Positions 8,948 to 16,587 of a stretch of 46,704 nt of DNA are shown here, in pieces. The notes under the pieces are model-generated. The model did no database searches. It saw only the letters and a list, made by a program, of their open reading frames with translations, and was not told the origin of the DNA. A program made the position numbers and the translations under genes. Location of the stretch: the NCBI RefSeq assembly GCF_001514235.1, contig NZ_KQ948950.1, positions 26,538-73,241 on the forward strand, given 5' to 3'. The DNA comes from Streptomyces caeruleatus (GTDB lineage: Bacteria > Actinomycetota > Actinomycetes > Streptomycetales > Streptomycetaceae). Positions within the stretch are counted from its first letter, which is position 1, and each line of letters starts with the position of its first letter.

Positions 8948-9838
8948 TCAGCCCTTGTTGGCGCCGAGCGTCAGACCGCTGACGAACTGCCGCTGGAGCA
9001 CGAAGTACACGATCAGCGTGGGGATCGCGGTGAGCAGGGCGCCGGCGGCGACCAGGTTGGGGTCGGTGAAGTACGCGCCGGTGAGGTTGTTCAGCGCCGA
9101 GGTGATCGGCATGTTCTCGCCGGTGGAGATCAGGACGAGGGCCCAGAAGAAGTCGTTGTAGATCCAGATGGAGAGAAGGGTGCCCAGGGCGGCCATCGCC
9201 GGGCGGCACAGCGGCAGCACGATCTGCCAGTACTGCCGCCACACCGAGGCGCCGTCGACGAGGGCGGCCTCGGTCAGCTCGTGCGGCAGGCTGCGCATGT
9301 AGTTGCTGAGCACGAAGGCGCAGAACCCGGACTGGAACGCGACATGGATGAGGACGAGCCCGAGCGCGGAGTCGTAGAGCTTGCCGCTCATGGTGATGCC
9401 GGGCAGGTCGATCAGCAGGTACAGCCGGTACAGCGGGGTGATGATGACCTGCTGCGGGAGCAGGTTGCCGGCCGTGAAGACCAGCAGCAGCGCGAGGTTG
9501 ACACGGAAGTCGAAGCGGCTGACGTAGAACGCGACCATCGAGGACAGGAACAGCGTCAACAGCACCGCCGGGACGGCGATGATCATCGTGTTGACGAAGT
9601 AGTGGCTCATGTCCGACTGCGTGAACGCGTTCGTGAAGTTGTCGAAGTTCAGCGTGTCCGGCCAGGACACGTATCCCTTCTCGCTCGTCTCGCTGTACGG
9701 CCGCAGCGCCGAGTAGATCGCCCAGGCCAGCGGCGCGATCCAGACCAGCGCCATGGAGGCGAGGAAGAGGTGCAGCAGGATCCGGCCGGGGCGGACGGGC
9801 GTGCGCTGCTTGCCCAGCGTGGCGGTGGGGGTGCTCAT
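8948..9838 (-). CDS. Sugar ABC transporter permease, MalG type
   Basis: A 296-residue inner-membrane permease of the carbohydrate-uptake-1 family. About six membrane helices are visible, starting with LHLFLASMALVWIAPLAWAIY. The conserved cytoplasmic EAA loop that docks the ATPase is present (LTEAALVDGASVWRQYWQIVLPLCRP). The ATG at 9838 overlaps the stop of the MalF-type gene by four bases (ATGA), so the two permeases are translationally coupled and should form a heterodimer. Only 46 bases separate it from the chosen GH36 start, in which GCCCTTGTTG occurs twice (8931-8940 and 8951-8960). Confidence 0.94.
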   Translation of the reverse strand: MSTPTATLGKQRTPVRPGRILLHLFLASMALVWIAPLAWAIYSALRPYSETSEKGYVSWPDTLNFDNFTNAFTQSDMSHYFVNTMIIAVPAVLLTLFLSSMVAFYVSRFDFRVNLALLLVFTAGNLLPQQVIITPLYRLYLLIDLPGITMSGKLYDSALGLVLIHVAFQSGFCAFVLSNYMRSLPHELTEAALVDGASVWRQYWQIVLPLCRPAMAALGTLLSIWIYNDFFWALVLISTGENMPITSALNNLTGAYFTDPNLVAAGALLTAIPTLIVYFVLQRQFVSGLTLGANKG

Positions 9839-10824
9839 GCGCGCCGCTCCTTCCGGAAGGTGGCCACCAGGTAGGGAATGATCACGACGAGGGAGATCAG
9901 CAGCAGGACGACCGCGATGGCGGAGCCGTATCCGATGCGGCTGGACTCGCCGATGATGTTGTTGGTGACCAGGATCGAGAGCAGTTCGGTGCCCTCGGCG
10001 CCCTTGTTGAAGACGAAGACCAGGTCGAAGCAGCGCAGGGCCTCGATGATGGTGACGACCAGGACGACGGTGTTGGTCGGCCGCAGGGTCGGGAAGATGA
10101 CGTTCTTGAACGTCTGCCACTCGTTGGCCCCGTCCAGCGCGGAGGCCTCCCGCAGTGAGGGGTCGACGCCCTTCAGGCCGGCCAGGTACAGGATCATCAT
10201 GTAGCCGGTGTGCCGCCAGGACGCGGCGACGAGAATCGCCCAGAGGTTGAGGTCCGGGTCGCCGATCCAGTCGATGTACTTACCCGGCTCGTTGGCCCCG
10301 ATGATGCTGTTGATCAGGCCCGTGTCGGGGTTGTAGATCAGCTGCCAGACGAACCCGATCACGGCCATGGACAGCACGACCGGCAGGAAGAACGCGGTCT
10401 GGTACACCCTGCTGAACCGGATCTTCTTGTCCAGCTGCACGGCCAGGAACAGGCCGAGCGGCGTCGGGATCACGATCAGCACGACGAACCAGATGACGTT
10501 GTGCTCGACGGCGGGCCAGAACTGCGGGTTGTTGGTGAACAGCTCCTTGAAGTTCTGCAGCCCGACCCACTTGATGGAGTCGAAGCCGATGCCGTCCCAG
10601 GTGGTGAAGGCCAGCGCGATCGAGGCCAGCGCGGTCACCCAGACCAGGGCGATGTGCAGGATCGTCGGCACACCGGCCATGAACCCGAGGGTGATCCGGT
10701 CACGGCGGGTCAGCAGGCGCTTGTGCCCCTGGGGCACCTTCTTGGGGCCGTTCTCGGCGGGGGCAGCGCCCGGAGGCGGCACGGCGGCCGCCTCCGGGTT
10801 CTCCTTGGTGATGTCTGTAGTCAT
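9835..10824 (-). CDS. Sugar ABC transporter permease, MalF type
   Basis: A 329-residue permease. A Pro/Ala-rich cytoplasmic N-terminus of about 40 residues is followed by six or more predicted membrane helices, such as ITLGFMAGVPTILHIALVWVTALASIAL and the C-terminal AIAVVLLLISLVVIIPYLVATF. The EAA loop reads LREASALDGANEWQTF. With the MalG-type partner it should form the membrane channel of a CUT1 importer. No ATP-binding subunit is coded in this operon, which fits the Streptomyces habit of using the shared ATPase MsiK for several sugar importers (family knowledge, not visible here). Confidence 0.94.
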   Translation of the reverse strand: MTTDITKENPEAAAVPPPGAAPAENGPKKVPQGHKRLLTRRDRITLGFMAGVPTILHIALVWVTALASIALAFTTWDGIGFDSIKWVGLQNFKELFTNNPQFWPAVEHNVIWFVVLIVIPTPLGLFLAVQLDKKIRFSRVYQTAFFLPVVLSMAVIGFVWQLIYNPDTGLINSIIGANEPGKYIDWIGDPDLNLWAILVAASWRHTGYMMILYLAGLKGVDPSLREASALDGANEWQTFKNVIFPTLRPTNTVVLVVTIIEALRCFDLVFVFNKGAEGTELLSILVTNNIIGESSRIGYGSAIAVVLLLISLVVIIPYLVATFRKERRA

Positions 10825-10847
10825 GTGAATCAGCCAGATCTGCCGTA

Positions 10848-10908
10848 TCAGTCGGTCAGCCGGTCAGTCGGTCAGTCGGTCAGTCGGTCAGCCGCACAGT
10901 CGGTCAGC
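10848..10908. repeat. 8-bp tandem repeat covering the stop of the binding-protein gene
   Basis: About seven copies of CGGTCAGT or near-copies (some with CC or CA changes) fill the space between the binding-protein gene and the MalF-type gene. The TCA complement of the binding-protein stop codon (10904-10906) is part of one unit. The array lies in the operon transcript between the first and second genes. Confidence 0.85.
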
Positions 10909-12217
10909 CGGACGCGAAGATCGTCTTCTTCTGGCGCTCGATCGAGGACAGCAGACTGTCGACGCCCTTGGGGTCACGGATGAACTTCTGCAGCGCGGGC
11001 TGCATCACCGTGGAGGTGAAGTCCGGACGGCTGTCGCGGTCCATGAACTGGGTCAGGGACTTGGCGCCGGCGATCATGTCGTACGCCTTCTTCTGGATCG
11101 GGGTGTACGACGACGTGTCGGCCTTGGTGGAGGCGTGGACCACGCTCGGGTCGGACTTGAGGTAGATGTCCTCGGCGTCCGGGGTGCCCAGGTACTCCAG
11201 GAGCTTGACGGCCTCGGCCTTGTTCTTGGGGCTCTTGCTCATCATGAAGCCGTCGGTCGGCGCCTCGACGGTGTCCTGCCCGTACGCCGGGTCGATCTCC
11301 GGGAAGGCGAAGAAGTCGAGGTCGTCCAGGTCGGCCTTGTTGGTGAACTGCTGGGCCACGAAGGTGCCGAGGAGGTACATGCCGGCCTTCTTCGAGGCGA
11401 GCGTCTGGGCCGCGTCCTGCCAGGTGCGGCCGACCGCGCCCTCCTGGTGGTAGGGGAGGATCTCCGCCCACAGGTCGAAGGCCTTGCGCACCTTGGCGTC
11501 GGTCCAGGAGGCCTTGCCGGCCATCAGCTCGACGTGGAAGTCGTAGCCGTTCTGGCGGAAGTTGATCTGGTCGAAGGTGCCGAGCGCGGGCCAGGCGTCC
11601 TTGTCACCGAAGGCGATCGGGACGAGGCCGTCCTTCTTCATCTGCTTGCACAGCGCCACGAAGTCGTCCCACTTGGTGGGGACTTCGTAGCCCTTCTCCT
11701 TGAAGACGCTCTTCCGGTAGAAGATCGCCCACGGGTACGTGTACAGCGGCACGAAGTAGTACTTGCCGTCCTCGCCCTTGGCGAGCTTCTGCATCGCCTC
11801 GGGGAAGTTGCCCGCGATGGTCTTCCACACGTCGTCGATCGGGGTGGCCAGGCCCTTGGCCGCGAAGAACTGCATCCGGTAGCCGGCGAACCAGGTGAAC
11901 ACGTCGTCCGGCGTGCCCTGGAGGTAGGAGTTGATCTGCTCCTGGAAGGTGTTGGAGTCCTTGGTGTTCACGTCGACCGTGATGCCGGTCTTCTTCTTGT
12001 AGGCCGCGTAGATGTCGGCGAACGCCTTCTTCGGCACCGGGTCGGACGCCTTGGAGCCGAGGGTGACGGTCTTCGGGTCACTCGCCGAACCGCTGCCGCC
12101 GCAGGCGCTCAGCAGCGGGATTCCGGCGCCGAGGACGGCGGCGCCGCCTATGCCGCGCAGCAGGGAGCGGCGGCTGGGCGAAGGCAGTGAGAGACCGGAG
12201 GGAGAGAGGTGCGGCAT
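10904..12217 (-). CDS. Sugar-binding lipoprotein of the ABC importer
   Basis: A 437-residue extracellular solute-binding protein (SBP_bac_1 type). The N-terminus combines a twin-arginine motif (SRRSLLRG) with a lipobox (LLSAC), so it is probably exported folded by Tat and lipidated at Cys39. The mature part shows the two-lobe binding-protein pattern, with aromatic residues in WFAGYRM, YPWAIFYRKS and FDQINFRQNGYD that could stack on sugars. It heads the five-gene operon, followed by two permeases, GH36 and GH42, so the ligand is most likely an alpha- or beta-galactoside oligosaccharide (inference from context). Ligand specificity cannot be read from sequence. Confidence 0.92.
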   Translation of the reverse strand: MPHLSPSGLSLPSPSRRSLLRGIGGAAVLGAGIPLLSACGGSGSASDPKTVTLGSKASDPVPKKAFADIYAAYKKKTGITVDVNTKDSNTFQEQINSYLQGTPDDVFTWFAGYRMQFFAAKGLATPIDDVWKTIAGNFPEAMQKLAKGEDGKYYFVPLYTYPWAIFYRKSVFKEKGYEVPTKWDDFVALCKQMKKDGLVPIAFGDKDAWPALGTFDQINFRQNGYDFHVELMAGKASWTDAKVRKAFDLWAEILPYHQEGAVGRTWQDAAQTLASKKAGMYLLGTFVAQQFTNKADLDDLDFFAFPEIDPAYGQDTVEAPTDGFMMSKSPKNKAEAVKLLEYLGTPDAEDIYLKSDPSVVHASTKADTSSYTPIQKKAYDMIAGAKSLTQFMDRDSRPDFTSTVMQPALQKFIRDPKGVDSLLSSIERQKKTIFASG

Positions 12218-12316
12218 CTACGGCTCCTGATGGCAAGGTTCGATCATGAGGGTTTGGGCGTTGTCGAAGCCCGTCGTAACCGATCAGAAATCAACTTGAC
12301 CGAACACGGTGGCGCA

Positions 12317-12354
12317 ATAACAGCCGTTTGTCAGGTCATGCGTCAAGAGATGAC
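12317..12354 (-). promoter_or_regulatory. Candidate promoter and operator of the galactoside operon
   Basis: Read on the minus strand, TTGACG (12341-12346) and TGTTAT (12317-12322) are separated by 18 bases, about 100 bases upstream of the binding-protein ATG. An inverted repeat GTCAT-N10-ATGAC (12335-12339 and 12350-12354) overlaps the -35 element and could bind a repressor. The sites are visible; their function is inferred. Confidence 0.5.
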
Positions 12355-12396
12355 GATCGCCGTTTTGGAAACGTGACCGACATCTCGAACCAACCC

Positions 12397-12411
12397 TCAA
12401 CACTGTGTTGA
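12397..12411. promoter_or_regulatory. Perfect palindrome TCAACAC-T-GTGTTGA upstream of the sugar operon
   Basis: A 7-1-7 inverted repeat in the 236-base gap between the CopC-CopD stop and the sugar operon, about 50 bases upstream of the candidate -35. It has operator-like geometry and suits a LacI-, GntR- or ROK-type regulator, but no regulator gene is adjacent. It could also form a short hairpin after the CopC-CopD gene is excluded by orientation: that gene ends downstream at 12454 and is read towards this site, so a terminator role is possible. Confidence 0.5.
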
Positions 12412-12453
12412 ACGCCCCCGCGACCCCGCGAAGATCGCCCCGCCGGCGCGGTC

Positions 12454-14418
12454 TCAGCGCACGACCACCGACTCGGTCTCGCTCACCTGGTCCACCTCCG
12501 AGATCCGCACGGTCACCTTCATCTCCCAGGTGCCGGCGATGGGCAGGTTGAGGAAGCTGTTGGCCCAGTAGCCGCCCTTGTCGGTGAGTTCGGCGTCGAG
12601 GGGGCCGATGTCCTTGGCCGGGTGGGTGAAGGAGATCCGCAGCTCGGGCACGATGGACACGCCGCCGTCGGGGCCGTAGACGAGCGCCTCGATCGAGTTG
12701 TCGCCGACCCGCCCCGGGTCGAGCGTGACCTGCACCTTGCCGTGACCGCCGGGGGTGCCGACGTCGAACGGCACGTTGGTGACGGACGCCCCGATGACCG
12801 TGGGCGCCCCCGCCCCCGCGTCGGCCTCCGCCCGGCCGGGCAGCGTGCTGGTGAGGATCGTGGTGACCAGCAGCACCACGGCCCCGACTACGACTTCGGC
12901 GAGCACGGAACTGCGCAGGGCGCGACGGTTCGGGTCCGGGGGAGGCGGTACGTCGTCCTGGGGAGACGGTGCGTCGTCCGTGAGAGGCGGTACGTCGTCC
13001 GTCGGAGGCGGTACGTCGGACTGTGCCGGCGGCTCGGGAAGCGCCGGTCCCCCGACCGCCTCCGGGACGCGCTCCCCTTCGTGCTCCCGCTCCCGCTCCG
13101 GCTCCGGCTCCGGTTCCGGTTCCGGTTCCGGTTCCGGTTCCCGTACGACCGCCTCCGTGTCGGCCGACGTCGCCAGCCGCGCCGTCCAGCGACGCGAGAG
13201 GGCCGCCGCCCCGAGCAGCAGGGCGACCGCGACCAGCTTGAGGGTCAGGAGCCGGCCGTACGTCGTGCCGGTGAGGGCGTCCCAGGAGCCGAGGCCGCGC
13301 CAGGACTGGTAGACGCCGGTGACGACGAGGACGGTCACGGAAGCGAAGGCGAGCCGGGAGAAGCGGGTCACCGCGGCCGGGGTCGGACGGGCGCGGTACA
13401 GCGTCACGAGCAGAGCCGCCAGCCCGCCCAGCCATACCGCCGTGGCGAGCAGATGCAGCGCCGAGGACGTCATCGCCACCGGCACCTGGATGCCCGCGGA
13501 GGCGTGTTCACCGGCGGCCCAGGTCATGGCGAGCCCGACGGCGAGTGCCGCGCCGCCCCAGCCGTACGGCTTGCGCCGCCGGGCCAGCCGTACGAGATAC
13601 CCGGCGGCCACGCCCAGGAGCCCCAGCCTCACCAGCAGGACAGCCCCCGGCCGACTGCTCAGCGTCCGGCTCAGGGAGTCGACGCCCAGCGACCCCAGGG
13701 GCCCCTCGCCGGTCTCGTACGGGGCGCGCAGCACCAGCAGGGCGAGGGTGGCGCCGAGCAGCGTCCACCAGCTGGCCCGCAGCAGCCTGCCCAGCACGGG
13801 CGCGTCCGGCGGACGGCACAGCGCCACGAAGGTGGCCGTGCCGATGAGCAGGGCGGCGGCGAGGTAGGCCAGATAGCGGGCGATGTTGTAGAGGCCCTTG
13901 GTCGCCGGGTCCTCGGTGGGCCCGGGGTCCACGGTGGCCGTGGTGACGGTGGCCTTCCCGACCGAGAACGTGAACGCGCCCGACACCGGATGACTGTCGG
14001 CCGACACCACCCGCCAGGCCACGGTGTACGTCCCCTGCGCCAGCTTCCCGGGCAACGTCACCCGGGCGGTCCGGCTGCTGTCCGGGGTGTGCGTCGGCTC
14101 ACCCGTGCGCAGGCGCCGCCCGTCGGGGTCCAGGACGCGGAAGGAGTCCTCGAGCAGCCCGACGGACTCCGTGAAGGTCAGGGTGAGGTGGCGGGGGGCC
14201 GACTTGAGGAGGGCTCCGTCCTCGGGGTCGCTGGCACGGAGGGCCGCGTGGGCCGACGCGGGTCCCGTGCCGCCGAGGAGGAACAGGACCAGCAGGGTGC
14301 CCAGCAGCACCAGCCGCTGAAGCCCCCGCCGTCCGCTGGATCGGCGCCGCGGTCGTCGTCGGTCATCGCACCCCACGTGTGTCACATCTCCGTCGTCGGA
14401 CTGAGGCCTCAGGGACAT
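12454..14418 (-). CDS. CopC-CopD copper-handling fusion with C-terminal beta domain
   Basis: A 654-residue membrane protein. After a basic N-terminus and a signal helix ending near PASAHAALRASDP, the exported CopC domain (about 57-155) starts with the copper-ligand type histidine and contains LTFTESVGL and SADSHPVSGAFTF. Eight or so membrane helices follow (CopD, about 175-420). A cytoplasmic low-complexity linker contains an EP dipeptide repeat (about 426-445) and Pro/Asp-rich DVPPPTDD repeats. One more helix and a C-terminal YtkA-like beta domain complete it. Homologues are implicated in copper import or resistance. The ATG at 14418 lacks a clear ribosome binding site; an in-frame GTG at 14376, preceded by ACGGAG, is an alternative start. 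Confidence 0.88.
   Translation of the reverse strand: MSLRPQSDDGDVTHVGCDDRRRPRRRSSGRRGLQRLVLLGTLLVLFLLGGTGPASAHAALRASDPEDGALLKSAPRHLTLTFTESVGLLEDSFRVLDPDGRRLRTGEPTHTPDSSRTARVTLPGKLAQGTYTVAWRVVSADSHPVSGAFTFSVGKATVTTATVDPGPTEDPATKGLYNIARYLAYLAAALLIGTATFVALCRPPDAPVLGRLLRASWWTLLGATLALLVLRAPYETGEGPLGSLGVDSLSRTLSSRPGAVLLVRLGLLGVAAGYLVRLARRRKPYGWGGAALAVGLAMTWAAGEHASAGIQVPVAMTSSALHLLATAVWLGGLAALLVTLYRARPTPAAVTRFSRLAFASVTVLVVTGVYQSWRGLGSWDALTGTTYGRLLTLKLVAVALLLGAAALSRRWTARLATSADTEAVVREPEPEPEPEPEPEPEREREHEGERVPEAVGGPALPEPPAQSDVPPPTDDVPPLTDDAPSPQDDVPPPPDPNRRALRSSVLAEVVVGAVVLLVTTILTSTLPGRAEADAGAGAPTVIGASVTNVPFDVGTPGGHGKVQVTLDPGRVGDNSIEALVYGPDGGVSIVPELRISFTHPAKDIGPLDAELTDKGGYWANSFLNLPIAGTWEMKVTVRISEVDQVSETESVVVR
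13085..13142. repeat. GCTCCG/GGTTCC hexanucleotide repeat inside the CopC-CopD gene
   Basis: About nine six-base units, grading from GCTCCC/GGCTCC to GGTTCC, coding the Glu-Pro dipeptide run in the linker. It is the same hexamer and DNA strand as the repeat at 2834-2916 but read in a different frame. Confidence 0.9.
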
Positions 14419-14523
14419 GTACGGACGGGGAGGCCCAGGGGCTCAGCGTCGGGGCGGCGGTTTTGCGCGATGACTACGCTCTACACTCCCCGGCGCCTTG
14501 CTGGGCCATCTGGGAGATGTGCA

Positions 14524-15048
14524 ATGTCCTGTCGAACACTGGCTGTCCTGAGCCTCGTCGCGCTTGCCGTGCTTCCCGCGACCGCCTGCTCCGCGGGCGA
14601 CTCCGGAGCGCAGGAACCCACGAAGCCCGCCACGCCCAGCGGACCCGCGCAGACCGGAACCGCCCCCTCCGACGCCTCGACGGAGCCGCCCGTGGCGCAG
14701 CCCCCGGAGCTGGACGAAACCGAGACCGTTGCCGTGCGGCAGGGGGAGACGCGCGGCAGTCGCAGCCTCGATTTCGGCAAGGGAAGGAAGGGCGACGCGC
14801 TCATCGTCGCCGTGCGATGCCAAGGCAAGGGGACCATCAAGGTCACCGTGCGACCCACAGCCGTCTCCTTCCCGCTGGAATGCCACGACAGCGAAGTGAC
14901 CACCGTCCACAACCAGGTGGACATCGCCGGAGCAGAGGACGAGGGCACCGTCTCCGTCGAAGCACCGACGACCTTGCGCTGGTCCATAACCATCGGTCGC
15001 GGCAAGGCGACGGCCGAGGAACCCCCTGAGCCGCCGACGGACGCATAG
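14524..15048 (+). CDS. Small secreted lipoprotein of unknown function
   Basis: A 174-residue product starting at an ATG with GGGAGA seven bases upstream. The signal peptide runs LAVLSLVALAVLPATAC, with lipobox PATAC, so lipidation at Cys22 is expected. A Pro/Thr/Ser-rich spacer (about 25-65) follows, then a compact beta-rich domain (about 75-160) with two cysteines (VAVRCQGKG and PLECHDSE) that could form a disulfide. It is divergent from the CopC-CopD gene, so the two could share a control region. I do not recognise a named family. The reading frame stays open far upstream, but only this start has a signal peptide and a ribosome binding site. Confidence 0.8.
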   Translation: MSCRTLAVLSLVALAVLPATACSAGDSGAQEPTKPATPSGPAQTGTAPSDASTEPPVAQPPELDETETVAVRQGETRGSRSLDFGKGRKGDALIVAVRCQGKGTIKVTVRPTAVSFPLECHDSEVTTVHNQVDIAGAEDEGTVSVEAPTTLRWSITIGRGKATAEEPPEPPTDA

Positions 15049-15174
15049 GTCCGGCAGGGGAAGAGGCGGCGGAGGTCTCCCATCCGATTGACTGGGTCCG
15101 CGATGACCGAACGGCGCGCGCTACGACCGGCGAGACGACCGGTGACACGACCCGCGATGCATGGGGGCCACAAG

Positions 15175-15759
15175 GTGAAGAGCAACGACGTTCCGCTGAT
15201 ACCGGACGCCGCATGGCTGGAGGAACGGCTGGGCAAGGGCTCGCTCTGGCGACCGGGCGAGGGCGATCTGCCGGCCGAGCTGACCCACGCCTCTTCGCGG
15301 GAGTTCCTGCTCACGGTCGGATTCCCCGCCGTCCACCTCGAAGTCGTGGGAATCGACACAAGGCACCTGCGGGACGAGGACGGGCTGGAACCGTTCGACG
15401 CCGACGAGATCTACGGCGAGCGCTACCCCGACGACGACTCCCCGCCCAAGAACTTCTGCTTCACCATCGCCACCTGCTCCGACCAGCACCTGATGCTCGG
15501 CGCGGACCTCGGTGGCATCACCCACTACGACCCCAACGGGTGGGACCACGGCGCCGGGTGGCAGGGAGAGGCCGCCGACAGCCTCCCCAAGCTGGCTGTG
15601 CTCCTCGCCCTGATCGCCGAGTCGAGCGACGCGCTGGACTCGGCCGACGACGCGGTACGCGTTGCCGCCGCCGGCGAGTTGCGTAGGCGCATGATCGACG
15701 TGGATCCGTTCGTGGACGACTCCGCGTTCTGGGACGGGATTTTCGAGCTGTTCGACTGA
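15175..15759 (+). CDS. SUKH-4-like immunity-type protein
   Basis: A 194-residue acidic protein. The pattern L-P-A-E-L-T-H-A-S-S-R-E-F-L-L-T-V-G-F-P near the N-terminus and the later KNFCFTIATCSDQHLMLG and GGITHYDPNG blocks resemble SUKH-4 (SMI1/KNR4 superfamily) proteins, many of which act as immunity proteins against polymorphic nuclease or deaminase toxins. No toxin gene is seen beside it, so it is either an orphan immunity protein or a housekeeping member. I chose GTG at 15175 because a GGGGG stretch lies about seven bases upstream and the product then begins just before the conserved region; ATG at 15157 is possible. It converges with the small gene at 15771. Confidence 0.7.
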   Translation: MKSNDVPLIPDAAWLEERLGKGSLWRPGEGDLPAELTHASSREFLLTVGFPAVHLEVVGIDTRHLRDEDGLEPFDADEIYGERYPDDDSPPKNFCFTIATCSDQHLMLGADLGGITHYDPNGWDHGAGWQGEAADSLPKLAVLLALIAESSDALDSADDAVRVAAAGELRRRMIDVDPFVDDSAFWDGIFELFD

Positions 15760-15770
15760 GTCCAACGGCG

Positions 15771-15965
15771 CTAGGACTCCGATGCCTCGGAGAGGATGAT
15801 CGAGCCTCGGCCGATATTGAGGTACTCCAGGACGTCTTCCAGGATGTCGATGTCGCCCGTCGTGATCGTCACCTGCGGCGCAAAGGTGAAGTTGATGACA
15901 CACCGCTGCGCCGCCAGGTTGTTCGCGGTCGACAGCGCAAGGTCCAGAAGGGTCTTGATGCCCAC
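15771..15965 (-). CDS. Small hypothetical protein
   Basis: A 64-residue product from a GTG start with a purine-rich GGGGGAG immediately upstream, rather close to the start. It contains a hydrophobic, Thr/Ile-rich middle (CVINFTFAPQVTITTGDIDILEDVLEYL) that looks like beta strands plus a helix, and a short C-terminus. No family recognised. It lies between the SUKH-like gene (convergent, 11 bases away) and an AT-rich patch that may hold its promoter. The protein-like composition and ribosome binding site support a real gene, but it could be a chance frame. Confidence 0.5.
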   Translation of the reverse strand: MGIKTLLDLALSTANNLAAQRCVINFTFAPQVTITTGDIDILEDVLEYLNIGRGSIILSEASES

Positions 15966-15984
15966 GACTCCCCCATCAAATCCA

Positions 15985-16050
15985 GGTGACTTTTCTATTG
16001 CTTTGCTTTTACCTTACCAATACTTGACCTTTGATTTGGCGGTTTCTTGC
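15985..16050. other. AT-rich patch
   Basis: About 65 bases with clearly lower GC than the surroundings (runs such as CTTTTCTATTGCTTTGCTTTTACC). It covers the end of the 176-residue membrane protein gene and the space before the small gene at 15965. It may be a promoter region or a scar of horizontal transfer. No convincing sigma-70-type pair was found. Confidence 0.6.
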
Positions 16051-16544
16051 GTGTCGCCGCGTCGTCCGCGCCGAGCGCCCGTGCCTCGTCCCGGAAGCGC
16101 CGGAGGGACGGGGCTGGCGGTGTCCACCCGCACGGGATCCACGCGGCGCACGGCCAGCGGGGCGGAGATCAGCAGTCCCCACGCGGCGGTGATGGCCAGG
16201 GCACGGGTCCGGCGTTCCTGCTCATCCCTGGGGCGGCGGGTGATGTGCCGCAGGGCGTATCCGCAGGCGCCGGTACCGACGGCCAGGGAGGCGAGGACCG
16301 GACCGGCGTAGAAGGAACCGGGCCAGGGGTCGTGGGACTCGGTCACGCCGTGACAGGTCATCGTCAGCGCGCGTCCCGCCCGGTCCCTGTCGTCCGGGGA
16401 GCCGATCGCGGTCGCGGTGACGGGGAGCGCGACGAGCAGGGACACCTCGACGAGGAGCAGCACTGTCAGCCGGGGCGGAAGGTGGTCGCGGATCCGGCGG
16501 GGGGGCGAGTCCGGGGGTGCGGACGGCGCCTCGGTACAAAGCAT
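16014..16544 (-). CDS. Hypothetical membrane protein
   Basis: A 176-residue protein with three predicted membrane helices: LTVLLLVEVSLLVALPVTATAIG (about 28-50), FYAGPVLASLAVGTGACGYAL (about 77-98) and ALAITAAWGLLISAPLAV (about 113-130). A loop between the first two holds a single cysteine and a charged DDRDR cluster. The C-terminus is basic and probably cytoplasmic (RGRRGDTQETAKSKVKYW), and its last codons fall in the AT-rich patch. No family recognised. The ATG at 16544 has a poor ribosome binding site. It is followed on the same strand by the 64-residue gene. Confidence 0.65.
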   Translation of the reverse strand: MLCTEAPSAPPDSPPRRIRDHLPPRLTVLLLVEVSLLVALPVTATAIGSPDDRDRAGRALTMTCHGVTESHDPWPGSFYAGPVLASLAVGTGACGYALRHITRRPRDEQERRTRALAITAAWGLLISAPLAVRRVDPVRVDTASPVPPALPGRGTGARRGRRGDTQETAKSKVKYW

Positions 16545-16587
16545 CGGGTGACGGCCGTACGGCGGCAGGGTCGGGACCGACCCACAG

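Noticed and set aside
10848..10908. CRISPR-like array
   Set aside because: The units are eight bases long and adjoin without spacers, and no cas genes are near.
12622..15048. Very long plus-strand open frame opposite the CopC-CopD gene and running into the lipoprotein gene
   Set aside because: The upstream 1.9 kb is basic, Arg/Gly/Gln-rich and antisense to a clear CopC-CopD gene. Only the final part, from ATG 14524, has a signal peptide and ribosome binding site.
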